DNA of 64,000 nucleotides from the NCBI GenBank assembly GCA_009739215.1, contig VSJF01000011.1:620001-684000 (forward strand), read 5' to 3'. Made by a program: the position numbers and the translations under genes. Positions 1 through 10,079 of the stretch are shown here, in pieces. The DNA is from Floccularia luteovirens (Eukaryota > Basidiomycota > Agaricomycetes > Agaricales > Squamanitaceae). Each line of letters opens with the position of its first letter. Position 1 is the stretch's first letter. The notes below the pieces were generated by a model that saw nothing but the letters and a program-made list of their open reading frames with translations, was not told the origin of the DNA and searched no databases.

Positions 1-777
1 TGCTTGTATTATAAGCTTCTTCTGCTTTTCTTCCGTATTTTCCAGCCAAGTTGCATCGATCTCTATAGCAATGGACCGAGGGGAGAGGGCCGAGATGTAC
101 TCGAAGACGTGGAAATATAAATACAAGTTACTGGGGGCTGTTATACGAACATTCGGGGTCAGGCGTTGCTGATCGATGTAATGGTTCCAATGTTGGCTCC
201 CATCGTTATATTTGATATCAGAGATAGATGATAAGAGTATGGATGAGTTGCTATCGATAATCCTGGGTCCGAAGCCGGATTCATTTCGATATACCGTTTG
301 AGCCGAATATTTAGGGATGATTCCAACCGGACAGGACATGGTGGTTATCAGTGTATCTGTTTGGATGGTTGAATTCCCCATATCATTGACTGTTGCGTAT
401 TTGATGATGTAGTCGAGGCCAGTGAGTGTTGGATTTACAAGATCTGAGGGCATTGGTACAGAAATGCATAATGTCCAGGTATTGCCGCTATTACTCATAG
501 GTCTTGACATGGGTTCGTCCACGTATGAGGCGTATGTGTGTTTTATTCCATTAGCCAATAGAGGAAAGACTGAAGGTGCCCCCTTTGGCGCAGAATTGAA
601 GATCCCGCGCGTCGGAAAGGCAGACTGCGCCATCTGGGCACCCACCATTGCCCTAGAGCCTTGCACCTGGTGAGAACTTACACCATAGCAAGCATGTAAT
701 GCGCTGCACAAGTGTAGACATGCGCAAGTCATCATACAGGAGCAGGAAATGGCAGGCATTATAGGGAGCATCGACAT
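1..777 (-). CDS. Unrecognised secreted or membrane protein, 5' part (runs off window)
   Basis: Reading the minus strand from an ATG at 777-775, the frame stays open for 259 codons to the window edge, so the stop lies outside. I do not recognise the family. The first ~34 residues are rich in Cys, Met and Leu and could be a signal peptide or anchor (MSMLPIMPAISCSCMMTCAC...). The rest is Ser/Thr/Asn-rich with several N-glycosylation sequons (NST, NES, NSS), as in an extracellular domain. The sequence near the edge turns charged (EEKQKK). The true start could instead be the Met of AMVGAQMAQ, or an upstream exon may exist, since CTCACCAG just before GTGCAAGG could be an acceptor. A 259-codon open frame is unlikely by chance. 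Only the function is unknown. Confidence 0.6.
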   Translation of the reverse strand, partial: MSMLPIMPAISCSCMMTCACLHLCSALHACYGVSSHQVQGSRAMVGAQMAQSAFPTRGIFNSAPKGAPSVFPLLANGIKHTYASYVDEPMSRPMSNSGNTWTLCISVPMPSDLVNPTLTGLDYIIKYATVNDMGNSTIQTDTLITTMSCPVGIIPKYSAQTVYRNESGFGPRIIDSNSSILLSSISDIKYNDGSQHWNHYIDQQRLTPNVRITAPSNLYLYFHVFEYISALSPRSIAIEIDATWLENTEEKQKKLIIQA

Positions 778-1220
778 AGTTATCACAAGAGAAATACAGA
801 CCTGATGATATATAAGCAATTGGTGCAGCGTTTACATTAACATCACGAGACTTTGGTTGTTAAGTTTCCTGAGGATCCTGAAGGGAAGCCTGATACTTGA
901 ACAAAAGAGTGTAGTATTCGCACAAAGTAGCGAGGCAAACTTCTTGGCCAGATAGTACAAGGTAGTGGTGAACGTGTGAGCTTTACCTCATATAATCAGC
1001 ACCAGACAGTCCCATTCTGGAAGTCCTCTTGAAGCATAGAAAGCTAAACGTATTTGAATTAGGTCCCACGTATTTGAATTAGGTCCCACTAAAGTCCAAA
1101 GTCAGATGAGTAGTGCAGATTATTGCTATGGTGCTCGGGGTTTCCCTCGATCGATATTGAAACAATTCATATATGAAGGTTATAATACGACATAACCTCC
1201 AATCCAAGAGAATTCCATCT
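778..1220. other. Intergenic region between two minus-strand genes
   Basis: This region lies downstream of the SDR stop and upstream of the left-edge gene. I see no ORF or RNA gene in it. It should hold the SDR 3' UTR and the promoter of the left-edge gene. It contains a short tandem duplication, listed separately. Confidence 0.5.
1048..1087. repeat. 20-bp exact tandem duplication
   Basis: The unit ACGTATTTGAATTAGGTCCC occurs twice back to back (1048-1067 and 1068-1087). It is a simple recent duplication in non-coding DNA. Confidence 0.9.
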
Positions 1221-2296
1221 TCAAAACACGGCAGATCCCCCTGGAAACCTTTTGAATTAGTTTCTCAGAGATACGTATATGTATGTGGATACCATCAATG
1301 ACAATATCAGCACCAGTAATATATTTTCCCGCGGGGCTGCACAGCATCACGATCGCACCGACCAGTTCAGATGGATCGCCCATTCTGCCCATTGGGATTC
1401 TTTCCAGCCAGATTTTACGTGCCTCCTCAAGGCCTTCGCCTGCATTTAATATAGTATCCATATATCCAGGGCTTATGCTATTGACGCGTATGCCATGGCG
1501 TGCCCATTCTGCTGCGAGTGATGCGCGAAGTTGGAGGAGCGCGCCTTTAGAGACGTTATATGCGATTTGCGGTTGAGGAAAGTTGACCCTATGGGCCGAG
1601 ATGGACGCGGTGAATATTATGCTCCCACCTGTGCCTTGACTTATCATTCGTCTGATGATTAGGGTGAGTTAGCTTGAGAGATGTTACAGATGAACTATGC
1701 TTACCGACCAACAGCTTGTGCACAAAACCAGCTGCCAGTCGTGTTGATGTCGAGAACGCGCCGCCACTCAACGGCCGTTAGCTCCTCCGAATGGACACAA
1801 GACACTACACCTGCAAAACACAAAAGTATGTGGATAGCACCCAATTCGGTGGCAGCAGCTTCCACAGCATCAGCGACGGCATTCTCGTTTGTCACATCAA
1901 CAACGAGGGTAATAACACGCGAGTTCGGGAAGTCGGTACAAAGCGCGGTTATTGCGTTTATGGAAGTGTGGAAGGAAGGTCCAAGGTCGAAGAGACAAAC
2001 GGCAGAACATCCATGCTCAACTAAAGCGCGCGCAGTTTCTAACCCGAGATCACCTGCGCCTCCGATAACTTATGACGGTGAAATAAATGGAAATACTTGC
2101 GTGGTATTGCAAAGCATGATATACAACACTGACCTATAGCATTTCCGCTAACTTTAAACCTGTTTCCAGCTCTTTCAGCTGGACTGAGACTCGAGTCATT
2201 GGTGGTCACAGTCAATGGATTGGAAACGCTTGAAAGTATCATTTGCGGCAAGACTCTAGAAGTTAATGCTTCTCGTCCAACCTGTTGTTGCGACAT
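1221..2296 (-). CDS. Short-chain dehydrogenase/reductase (arabinitol/sorbose-reductase-like SDR)
   Basis: This is an NAD(P)-dependent oxidoreductase with a Rossmann fold, 301 aa after splicing. The four exons on the minus strand are 2296-2134, 2068-1705, 1651-1293 and 1240-1221. The introns (65, 53 and 52 nt) all have GT-AG ends and the phases fit. The cofactor loop IGGAGDLG lies at residues ~56-63, an NNAG-like CFAG at ~138-141, the catalytic Ser in TASISAH at ~192-194, and YNVSK with Tyr206/Lys210. The protein ends in the typical GADIVIDGG. The second Gly of the usual TGxxxGxG loop is Asp here, a variant seen in some fungal polyol dehydrogenases. The N-terminal ~45 residues are a Ser/Thr-rich extension, possibly a mitochondrial targeting peptide. 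The substrate cannot be fixed; a polyol or sugar (arabinitol, mannitol, sorbose) is most likely. The last exon is only 20 nt. Confidence 0.88.
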
Positions 2297-2907
2297 TCTC
2301 GGTAGCTTAGTAGAGGTGGAGTGAGATGTTTGATGAAGAAAAGATGGAGAGATTGAAGAATGTGAGAGAATGGCGAAGAACTTGACGCTTGAACTAACGT
2401 TAAGACTGAGAACATCAGTGCTATTCTGGGCCCTATCATATCGATAACACTTTGTTCGGGCAGTGGGCGGGTTTAGCGTGACTTGAGATAGACTGCATGC
2501 AAGCCGTTATCAGCTACGACTTTGACGACATTGAGCCATCGCGAAGTTCGGTACTAGAGGACTACTTGAAAATTAGTTGATTGTGTATACATGGAGGTAT
2601 GATACTGACTTGATAGGGTAGAAGATGGGAATGAGCGTGCGAAGAAATAATTAAATAAATAAATAAGAAAATGACAAAAGGCAGTTTTTTTCTTTGAACC
2701 AATCCACGTATCTGAGTCTGCAAAACAACGCCTACTCTCTGTCTTACCTCAACAACTCAATCCTCTTCTCAGTATATTCCTCGTAACCGCTCACCATCAT
2801 CCAATTTGTCCCCTTTTCTCTCCCACAAAACATAACCTCCCGAGCTGACCGACTGCTCCTACGCTCGCCACACGGCTCAAAGAACCAACTAAACTCAACC
2901 AACCATC
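2297..2907. promoter_or_regulatory. Divergent promoter region between SDR (-) and DHH1 (+)
   Basis: The two genes start back to back 611 bp apart, so both promoters must lie here. The DHH1-proximal half is pyrimidine-rich (CT tracts around 2740-2830), as in many fungal housekeeping promoters. I see no clear TATA box placed for either gene. Confidence 0.5.
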
Positions 2908-4655
2908 ATGTCACAAGCTGCCTCATCTACATCATCAACGTAAGCGTCTGAAGCCTAGTAGAACTCTATCTTAAACTGACTGAATGAACGGACTGCACAA
3001 AAAAATGATACCGCTACGCAGACCATCCAACAACCACAGTCTCAACAATGACAACTGGAAGACGGGACTCAATGCCCCACCAAAAGATCTGCGTCCCCAA
3101 ACTGAAGACGTAACAGCAACCAAAGGACTCGAATTCGAGGATATGAATCTTAGGCGCGAATTGCTCATGGGCATTTTCGAAGCCGGTTTTGAAAAACCCT
3201 CTCCCATCCAAGAAGAGGCTATTCCCGTTGCGCTCACAAAACGTGATATTCTTGCCCGTGCTAAGAATGGTACAGGCAAGACAGCAGCATTTGTCATCCC
3301 CTCTCTACAACAGATCGATATTAGCAAGAATAAAATTCAAGCAATTCTACTTGTCCCTACGCGAGAACTCGCCCTACAGACGGCACAGGTGTGCAAAATG
3401 GTTGGAAAACACATGGGCATGCAGGTAATGGTTACGACAGGTGGTACCACCCTCAAGGATGATATTTTACGTCTATCGGAGACGGTTCATGTCCTCGTGG
3501 GCACACCTGGCCGAATTTTGGATCTTGCTGGGAAGAATGTGGCTGATCTCAGCGAATGCCCTCGTTTTCGTCATGGACGAGGCTGATAAACTGCTCTCTC
3601 CTGAGTTTGCACCTGTAATGGAGCAACTACTCGGATATCTCCCGACCGAACATCAAGTTATGTTATTTAGCGCTACGTTCCCGATGATTGTAAAAGACTT
3701 CAAGGTATGTTTTCATATCATGTGTGCGTGCAAATGTGCATGGCTCATTATGTGTTATTAGGATAAGCACATGAAATCCCCACACGAAATAAACCTTATG
3801 GATGAACTCACCCTGCGTGGTGTAACGCAATATTATGCCTATGTCGAGGAACGGCAGAAGGTCCACTGCTTAAATACCCTTTTCTCCAAGGTTAGTTCAA
3901 TTCAAACAATCTATCAATCATACCAGAAGTTAATGTATGTATGTCAACCGGTTAGCTGCAAATTAACCAGTCTATAATTTTCTGTAATTCCACCAATCGT
4001 GTCGAGCTGCTCGCCAAAAAAGTGACAGAGCTCGGATACTCTTGTTTCTACTCACATGCCAAAATGCTACAATCACACCGCAATCGCGTATTCCATGATT
4101 TCCGCAATGGGGTTTGCCGCAACCTCGTCTGTTCAGATCTTCTCACCCGTGGTATCGACATACAAGCTGTCAACGTTGTAATCAACTTTGATTTCCCCAA
4201 GAATAGTGAAACATACCTTCATCGAATTGGTCGATCTGGTCGTTATGGACACCTTGGGCTGGCTATCAATCTTGTTACATACTGAAGATCGATTCAACCT
4301 CTATAAAATTGAACAGGAGCTAGGTACAGAGATCCAGCCTATCCCACAAACTATTGACAGAGGACTGTATGTTGCGCCGAGTGCATCTGAGACTGCCACT
4401 CCGAGGTCCAGTTCTCAACAACCTCAGCAATCCCAACCTCAGCAACAACAACGACAACAACAGATACAGTCGAGGCAGCAAGCGGCATCCGCGCAGGTGC
4501 AGGCACAAGCACAGAGGAATGGTGCACCACAACCGCCACCACAGCAGCAGCCTGGTGGACAAGTCGTTTATTCAAGCAACGGTCAGCAACCGCAAGTGCG
4601 CCCGAATGGGAGGGGTCAGCCGTCGTATCGTGGGGGTGTACCTGCTGGGCGATGA
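2908..4655 (+). CDS. DHH1: ATP-dependent RNA helicase DHH1 (DDX6 family), with two frameshifts
   Basis: This is a cytoplasmic DEAD-box helicase that promotes mRNA decapping and translational repression in P-bodies. The exons are 2908-2939, 3022-3704, 3762-3890 and 3956-4655, about 513 aa if two extra bases are ignored. All motifs are present: Q motif ([14 protein letters not shown]), I (AKNGTGKT), Ia (PTRELALQ), Ib (TPGR), II (DEAD), III (SAT), IV (IIFCNS), V (RGID) and VI (HRIGRSGR). The C-terminus is a Gln/Pro-rich tail, as in fungal Dhh1. Two one-base insertions break the frame: one in the CCC at 3559-3561, just before DEAD, and a T at 4283, after NLVTY. In each case dropping one base restores the family sequence exactly. 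In an essential gene this suggests base-calling errors more than true loss. Confidence 0.93.
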
Positions 4656-5489
4656 GTCTTTTATTATTGGAGAGTAAGCTGGAGGGTGGGGTCTAAGGAG
4701 AGTGGTTGAAGGGGTGAAGAAAGCATCGGGGACTTTGAGAAATGAACATCACACAGCGACGTCATATAAGAGTAACCACAACTCTCTTTTCTTTTGGCGA
4801 TAAACACATGAAATCGGCCTTTCCAACCCTATACCATACCTTTACGAGACGTATTGCAAAAACCAACTGCTTCACGTTGAGACTTTTACCTGTCCCTGTG
4901 CTTACCTTAACTCCCCATTCTGTGTCCTACCCTCCCCTCCCTCAAATGTCATCATTCGTTGATCCGTTGCCGGTGTGGACCACCACTAATTCATTTCTGG
5001 GTATTTATATCGTGAGGTCCACCCTTCCATCCATGTTTTATCTCTGTTTTCTCGCTCGTGTTTTTATCTATTATACTCTCTCTTACTCTACGTTACCTTC
5101 CATCCTCCCACTCCCCCCCAGTATTGATAGGTTTTATCGTTGTGAAAGATCTCATAAGGCCGTACACGCTCTTTTTTAGTCGCTCGGGATGTTATATTTG
5201 TTCTGGTTGCTGTGGTGGTGGTGATTGTGTAGTTAGAGTATTAGTCGTTATGGTGAAGAGTTGTTGAAGGTTGAAGCTAAAGCGTTGAATGGTCGTTTTT
5301 AGATGGTTGTTCTAGTACATGACGTGTAGTTGAACGGCTAATTACAATGAAAAGATCTTTGTTGTGGTATACGTGTCCAATAATAGTTACCAACAGAGAA
5401 AAAAAATTAGACCATCACAAAAGTAAATTAATTTTAAGTTGTTCCCTGGCCACCTTTTCGAGGAGTAACTTGCACACTATCACCCAACC
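4656..5489. other. DHH1 3' UTR and upstream region of the glycosyltransferase gene
   Basis: These 834 bp hold pyrimidine-rich stretches (about 4850-5110) and a G/T-rich patch near 5200-5230. The open frames here have no recognisable protein features and look fortuitous. No RNA gene is seen. Confidence 0.5.
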
Positions 5490-7015
5490 ATGCTACGAGG
5501 GGATGGCCACAAACATCTACCTATGTACGCCTACTCCTCTTCTACAGCACCTCGTCAACGTTTCGCAGCTCCTCTCAGCTCTCATTCATTCCCGACGGAA
5601 CTAATCGACAACGACTCCGAAAAACACAAATTATCCTACTTACGACCACCATGGATTCGGAATACCTTTAGATTTCGTTCCAATAGCTCACCTCCATATG
5701 TCAAATCACGGACTTGTCTCATGTTTCTGGTGTTTGCTCTTCTAGCTACGATATTTATCCTTCTCGTAGGGTGGTATATATACGAGCCTCACATTGAGTT
5801 GGCGTTCTACAATCGGTCTTGGGTGCATAGGGAGATTGAACCTGTGTATCCACTTGCTGGGTGTTTTGAGGAGGAACGTGTTAGTCCGAGGTATAACGTG
5901 TCGCAGTATGTACACGGACGGAAGCGGACGGAAGTTCAAGCTGGGATGGCGTTGCGGTTGGGATTGGATTGTTATGATTTTGCTGGGACGATACAAAAGT
6001 CTGATTGGGAGGACTCACAATGGGATGGGGAGGAGTCAAGAGGTGGGTATGATGATTCACAACGGACGTTATATCATACATATTGGAGGACGGATTTGAC
6101 ACCGTTCGGACCACGTCAAGAATGGATGCTCAAGTCATTTTTCGCAACACAAGACCTCGAAAACTCACGACTTATTCTATGGTCTAATGGGGACTTTGGC
6201 TCGAACGAAATCCTAAAAAAATACACGAGGCTATATCCTGACGCGTTTTCGCTCCGCATTATCGACGTTCATGCTCTGGCACGTGGGACGGAGTTAGAGG
6301 AAATGGAGTTGTTGGATAGGAAAGATACAAAAGCATGGGTGGATGGTGATTTAATCAGACTACTCTTGTTGTGGAATTTCGGTGGTGTATGGGTTGATAT
6401 GGATTCCCTCCTAACGAGAGATCTCCACCCACTGCTCGAACACGAGTTTGTTACACAATGGGACTGCTATGGTACGCAAATTCCATCTTTCCGACTTTTG
6501 ATAAACCTCTAAAATAGAATGTACTTGATCATCACACACTAAAAGACAAAGTCTACGCCCCACTCAATGGCGCCTTGATGCGTTTTCGGCAGCACTCGCC
6601 TTACCTGTGTGAAGCATTTCGAATAATTGCTACGTCACCACCTCCAAGGGAAGGTTCAACGGATTGGGGGATGCTACTCTATTTCAAGCTATGGCGAAGA
6701 CTCGTGGCCGGGTCAATACCCCCCTTTAAGATTCTCCCATTTTGTTTCAGCGATGGCCGATCATGTAGGCTGGATAACCGGCTTCCCGATCCGTTTGCAC
6801 CGGACAATGAGGCAGGAAAATGGACCATGGGACTTGGGCTAGAAGAGGGAGGAGGGTTAGATAGGGTGCTGGGCAAGGTGTTTGGTGTGCACCTGCATAA
6901 TCAATGGGAAAAGAGTTACCCTGTTGGTGGATGGGTCGATAGGCTGCTACTGAGACGATACGACGCAAAACTCGGGTCAATTGGGAGTGTTGAGGGAGTC
7001 GAGGGCAGTGCTTGA
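5490..7015 (+). CDS. Type II membrane glycosyltransferase (GT32-like, DxD motif)
   Basis: This is a predicted Golgi or ER sugar transferase of the fungal GT32 / sugar-binding DxD class. The exons are 5490-6471 and 6546-7015, joined by a 74-nt GT-AG intron, giving 483 aa. A basic N-terminal cytosolic part is followed by one membrane anchor at residues ~76-98 (CLMFLVFALLATIFILLVGW). The lumenal catalytic domain contains GGVWVDMDSLL with the metal- and nucleotide-sugar-binding Asp-Met-Asp at ~303-305. After the intron come a conserved NGALMRF block and STDWG. Sequons such as NRS and NVS lie in the lumenal part. The frame is clean throughout. The acceptor sugar and the product glycan cannot be told from sequence. 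Confidence 0.82.
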
Positions 7016-7459
7016 ACGTTTGAACGTTCCTTCTGACGTGCGTGTGTTCTGCGTAGGATCAAAATCAGATTGATTTTTACTCGTTGTTTCTCATTTCACA
7101 GCTCTTCGCAGGGGTGATATAGCATTTCTTCAAACCAGTATTATTCAATTAATCATTACACTGACGATCTGGGAGGACTAGGATAGAGTATCTACAGAGA
7201 CAGAGAACTAATTGTATACAGCGAGATGGTGTGATGTCAGAACGCTAGTGTCACTGTCATGGTCATGTCATGGTAATATCCTTCTCATTACGGCGGTCAG
7301 CTGACTTGACTTTCCCTGTTCCCTATTAGATTGCTCCAACTCTGATGTTTAACCGTGTTCAAGTTTTTTCCTTTACATCTTATTTAGTTCCAGTTCTCTT
7401 CCCTCTTCCCCCTCCAATTGATCCAACAACCCAGTCCTGACTTCTATCCCTCCGATTCA
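7016..7459. promoter_or_regulatory. Intergenic region upstream of the PH-domain gene
   Basis: The 444 bp hold the glycosyltransferase 3' end and the promoter of the next gene. A CT-rich tract (about 7366-7415) directly precedes the likely start, as in many fungal genes. Nothing else is evident. Confidence 0.45.
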
Positions 7460-8710
7460 ATGTCCTCAATTCACTCTCAAGACGATGACAAGATAGATGT
7501 GCTCCCAAATTACCAGAATGATATTTATCTCTTTGAAGTCATGCCCCGAAAGATGGAATATGTCCTGCCAGGTATTCCAGCAAAAGACCGTAAATGGCGG
7601 AAGGTCATATGTGTTCTTGAAGGTACTGCCTTCAGGGTATACCAATGCCCCAACGGCCCTTCAGCACTCTCCCGACTCACTTCATGGTGCCAATCTAAAT
7701 TATGGGCTAACGCGAAAGCCAACACACGGCCAAAAGCAGAGATTCCAGACGAGACGCAACTTTTGGATGCGGCGGCGCTCACTTGTTTTCAAAGGACGCG
7801 CTTTATTAAAGGAGGGACGTCGTTATCTCTACAGTTCGCACAATCCATGCCCAACCTGGCTCCTCCTCGAGGTGATGCTCACTCCCTATGGAACTTGTAC
7901 ACACCAGGAGGCGAAGCTCCGCCCTATCCTGGATACGAAGCCTCGGATATAACTGCTTCAGCCAGCGCCTCTGTGACCTGCCACGGGACATACTCAACTG
8001 GGCATGGTCATTCAGGTACTGAAACGGAGAGTATCTCACATTCACATCTACAACCCCCACAACGTCACTCATCAGTTCAGTCACACACGAGCACACAACG
8101 ATCTCGCGCAACGTCCATCCAAACGACCAACAAAACTTATGTGATGAATAATGAACTCCCACCTGAGCTCGAATATGCTACCCTGTTGAGAAGTTACACG
8201 ATGCAACACGCGGAGAGTGGTGTTGGTATTGATTATCGAACAAAAAAGAACGTGATGCGCCTGAGGATGGAGGGTGAACAATTCCTGTTGCAAGCCAGGG
8301 ACTTGGCGGACATGGTCCGATGGATCGAGGTAAGTAAAAGGAAATTCACCCAAAAATTCGTTTTTTTCCCCTTGCCTTGCAATTACCTCCGTTGCTCCAT
8401 TGCACCCCTTTGCTATTCTTACTCATCTTATGCTCCTCCGAGTTGCATGGGATAAACTACACGCCACTTTCATTGTTTTATCTTCCGAATAGGAGCTGAT
8501 TCATTGTAACATTGCAGGGCCTGCAAGCTGCGAGTAATATTGCCCTGGACCTCGATGTACGGCCTATGCCTCGTGAACCTCTTAGGTATTATAGTATTGT
8601 ACTCTGGATTATATTTGGCTGAAATGACTACTATCAATAGGAAGCGACGCCGTATGCGTTTAGCTGCAGCTGCAATGGCACGGCAGGAGAATCAAAGTAG
8701 GGTCCGATAG
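7460..8710 (+). CDS. PH-domain protein
   Basis: This is a probable membrane or phosphoinositide-binding adaptor with a split pleckstrin-homology domain. The exons are 7460-8329, 8518-8585 and 8641-8710, 335 aa. The start is the first ATG (MSSIHSQDDDKID); the frame is open a little further upstream but only with TTG. The PH domain begins around DIYLFEVMPRK (residues ~21-31), is interrupted by a long Ser/Thr/His-rich insert (residues ~150-240), and resumes at TKKNVMRLRMEGEQFLLQA. It ends with the hallmark Trp helix DLADMVRWIE across intron 1 into GLQAASNIALDLD. The C-terminus is basic (RKRRRMRLAAAAM) and could bind membranes or be a nuclear signal. No enzyme domain is seen. The role in the cell is unknown. 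Confidence 0.78.
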
Positions 8711-9359
8711 TCTGTCCTTTATATACGATCAGTTTCACGCTTTTCTTTGGCTTTCTGTGGTTTTTCCTATCATTTGTCATCTTATGGTTTTTAGAGCTGA
8801 TATACTTGCTCTCTGTACTTCTTATGTTTCTATCACCCATCCATTTATTCGCTCATACTGAAATGTTTATCTCATAACACGGACCTAGCCTCTCCCCATT
8901 TGTACTAGCTTACCCTTCTGATCAGATAGAGTTCTCCACTTCACTTCTCATCCCATCCCATTCATTGTTCCTTATGATAGCACTTTGTATACAAGTTCAT
9001 TATAGAAAGCCTTGGCCGGTTTAAGACCTTTAAGGAAGTCTTTTATAGCACTTATGTACAACATATCCGCTGTATTCTCGGGGGGACCGTCTGATGCGGC
9101 GAAAGAATGACCATCCCCATGTGATTTGACATATATATTTGCTGCCTTATACATAAGAGGATGGTGTGTTGTACCTATCCATGCGACTGCGATGATAATG
9201 GAACGTATTTATACCATCTAATCTAAAGTATGATAGCCAAGTATTGTTGAAAAGGTGTATGTATCTAGATGTTTCCCGTTTTGTTTAACGGAGAACTTAC
9301 ACAAGTATACGGGGAATCAATACCGGCAGTTTATCAACTTGGCGAGCCACATCTGTCTG
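8711..9359. other. Convergent intergenic region (3' ends of PH gene and SDHAF2)
   Basis: Two genes converge on these 649 bp, so both terminators lie here. A 60-codon minus-strand ORF (9154-8972) has no recognisable features and no clear splice partner, so I do not call it a gene. Confidence 0.5.
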
Positions 9360-9929
9360 CTATGTAAGTGCTGGCATCTTTCGAATCACCTTCCCTTCGT
9401 TGCTCGCGTGAACCCTCAGTTTATTTAGGATTTCTGATTTGGACCAGCGTTCCGGCGGTGTCCGTTCACCAGTGCACCAATAATATATATCCCAATCTGC
9501 TTCATCCAATAACTGAATCCCACATATAAAATGAAACGGAAATGGAAAGTCAAGGGAGTAGAGTAAGGAAAAAGTAGGAATTCAATTAGGAAGTTTGCAT
9601 ACCTTATCATATTCCCTCAACTCCGTCTCACTCATTATTCCCAAATTATCTCTAGCAAAAGTACTCAAAAGGAGATCACTCTCCAGAGTCCCGCGTTTCC
9701 GACTTTGATACACTAGCCGTGATCTCAATTTTTCAACTGACTCATTGGGGCGGGGTATAGGTGGTATCGAAGAAGCCTCGGAAGGTGTGACTGTTGAAGC
9801 TAGATGTTCAGGTGTATGTGGGAGGGGCCATGGGTCGGCAAAATGGCGGCAAGAGGTTGTAGAGAGAACACGATATTGTTTTGTGAATGAAAGAGCAGTT
9901 CTGGGTAGTGAGCTTGTGAGACGAAACAT
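9360..9929 (-). CDS. SDH5: Succinate dehydrogenase assembly factor 2, mitochondrial (SDHAF2/Sdh5)
   Basis: This is a mitochondrial matrix chaperone that promotes covalent attachment of FAD to the SDH flavoprotein Sdh1. The minus-strand exons are 9929-9603 and 9512-9360, with a 90-nt GT-AG intron, giving 159 aa. The N-terminal ~30 residues are basic and hydroxylated with few acids ([20 protein letters not shown]), a good matrix-targeting peptide. The conserved core starts at [13 protein letters not shown] with the family's [16 protein letters not shown] at ~77-92. It continues across the intron with [20 protein letters not shown] and ends with [10 protein letters not shown]. The first ATG is 9929; the frame opens upstream only with TTG. 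The gene starts 150 bp from PWP2 in a head-to-head pair. Confidence 0.93.
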
Positions 9930-10079
9930 ATTTCTTTTCGAGTTGGTCAAAAACTCGCGTCAAGTTGTCTGAATGCCAATATCACGTGCTGTAGAGATAA
10001 TTCAAAAGTTTTATTTGTTCGTATTAGTTTTGCAGGGTGTTTGATCAATCAATCCGGTGGCAGTGCTACCAAAAAAACT
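9930..10079. promoter_or_regulatory. 150-bp bidirectional promoter of SDHAF2 and PWP2
   Basis: SDHAF2 (-) and PWP2 (+) start head to head here, so one short region must drive both. It contains a CCAAT box at 9976-9980 and an ATCACGTG motif at 9981-9988, an E-box of the kind bound by fungal bHLH factors such as Cbf1. The two genes could be co-expressed with growth and respiration, but that is inference. Confidence 0.6.

Noticed and set aside
422..673. Plus-strand 83-codon ORF
   Set aside because: It is antisense to a longer, protein-like open frame on the minus strand (777-1).
4742..5179. 145-codon ORF after DHH1
   Set aside because: It lies in the pyrimidine-rich 3' UTR and upstream region, with low-complexity content and no domain or splice evidence.
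8972..9154. 60-codon minus ORF between convergent genes
   Set aside because: No recognisable feature, no partner exon, and it lies in a region expected to be 3' UTR.
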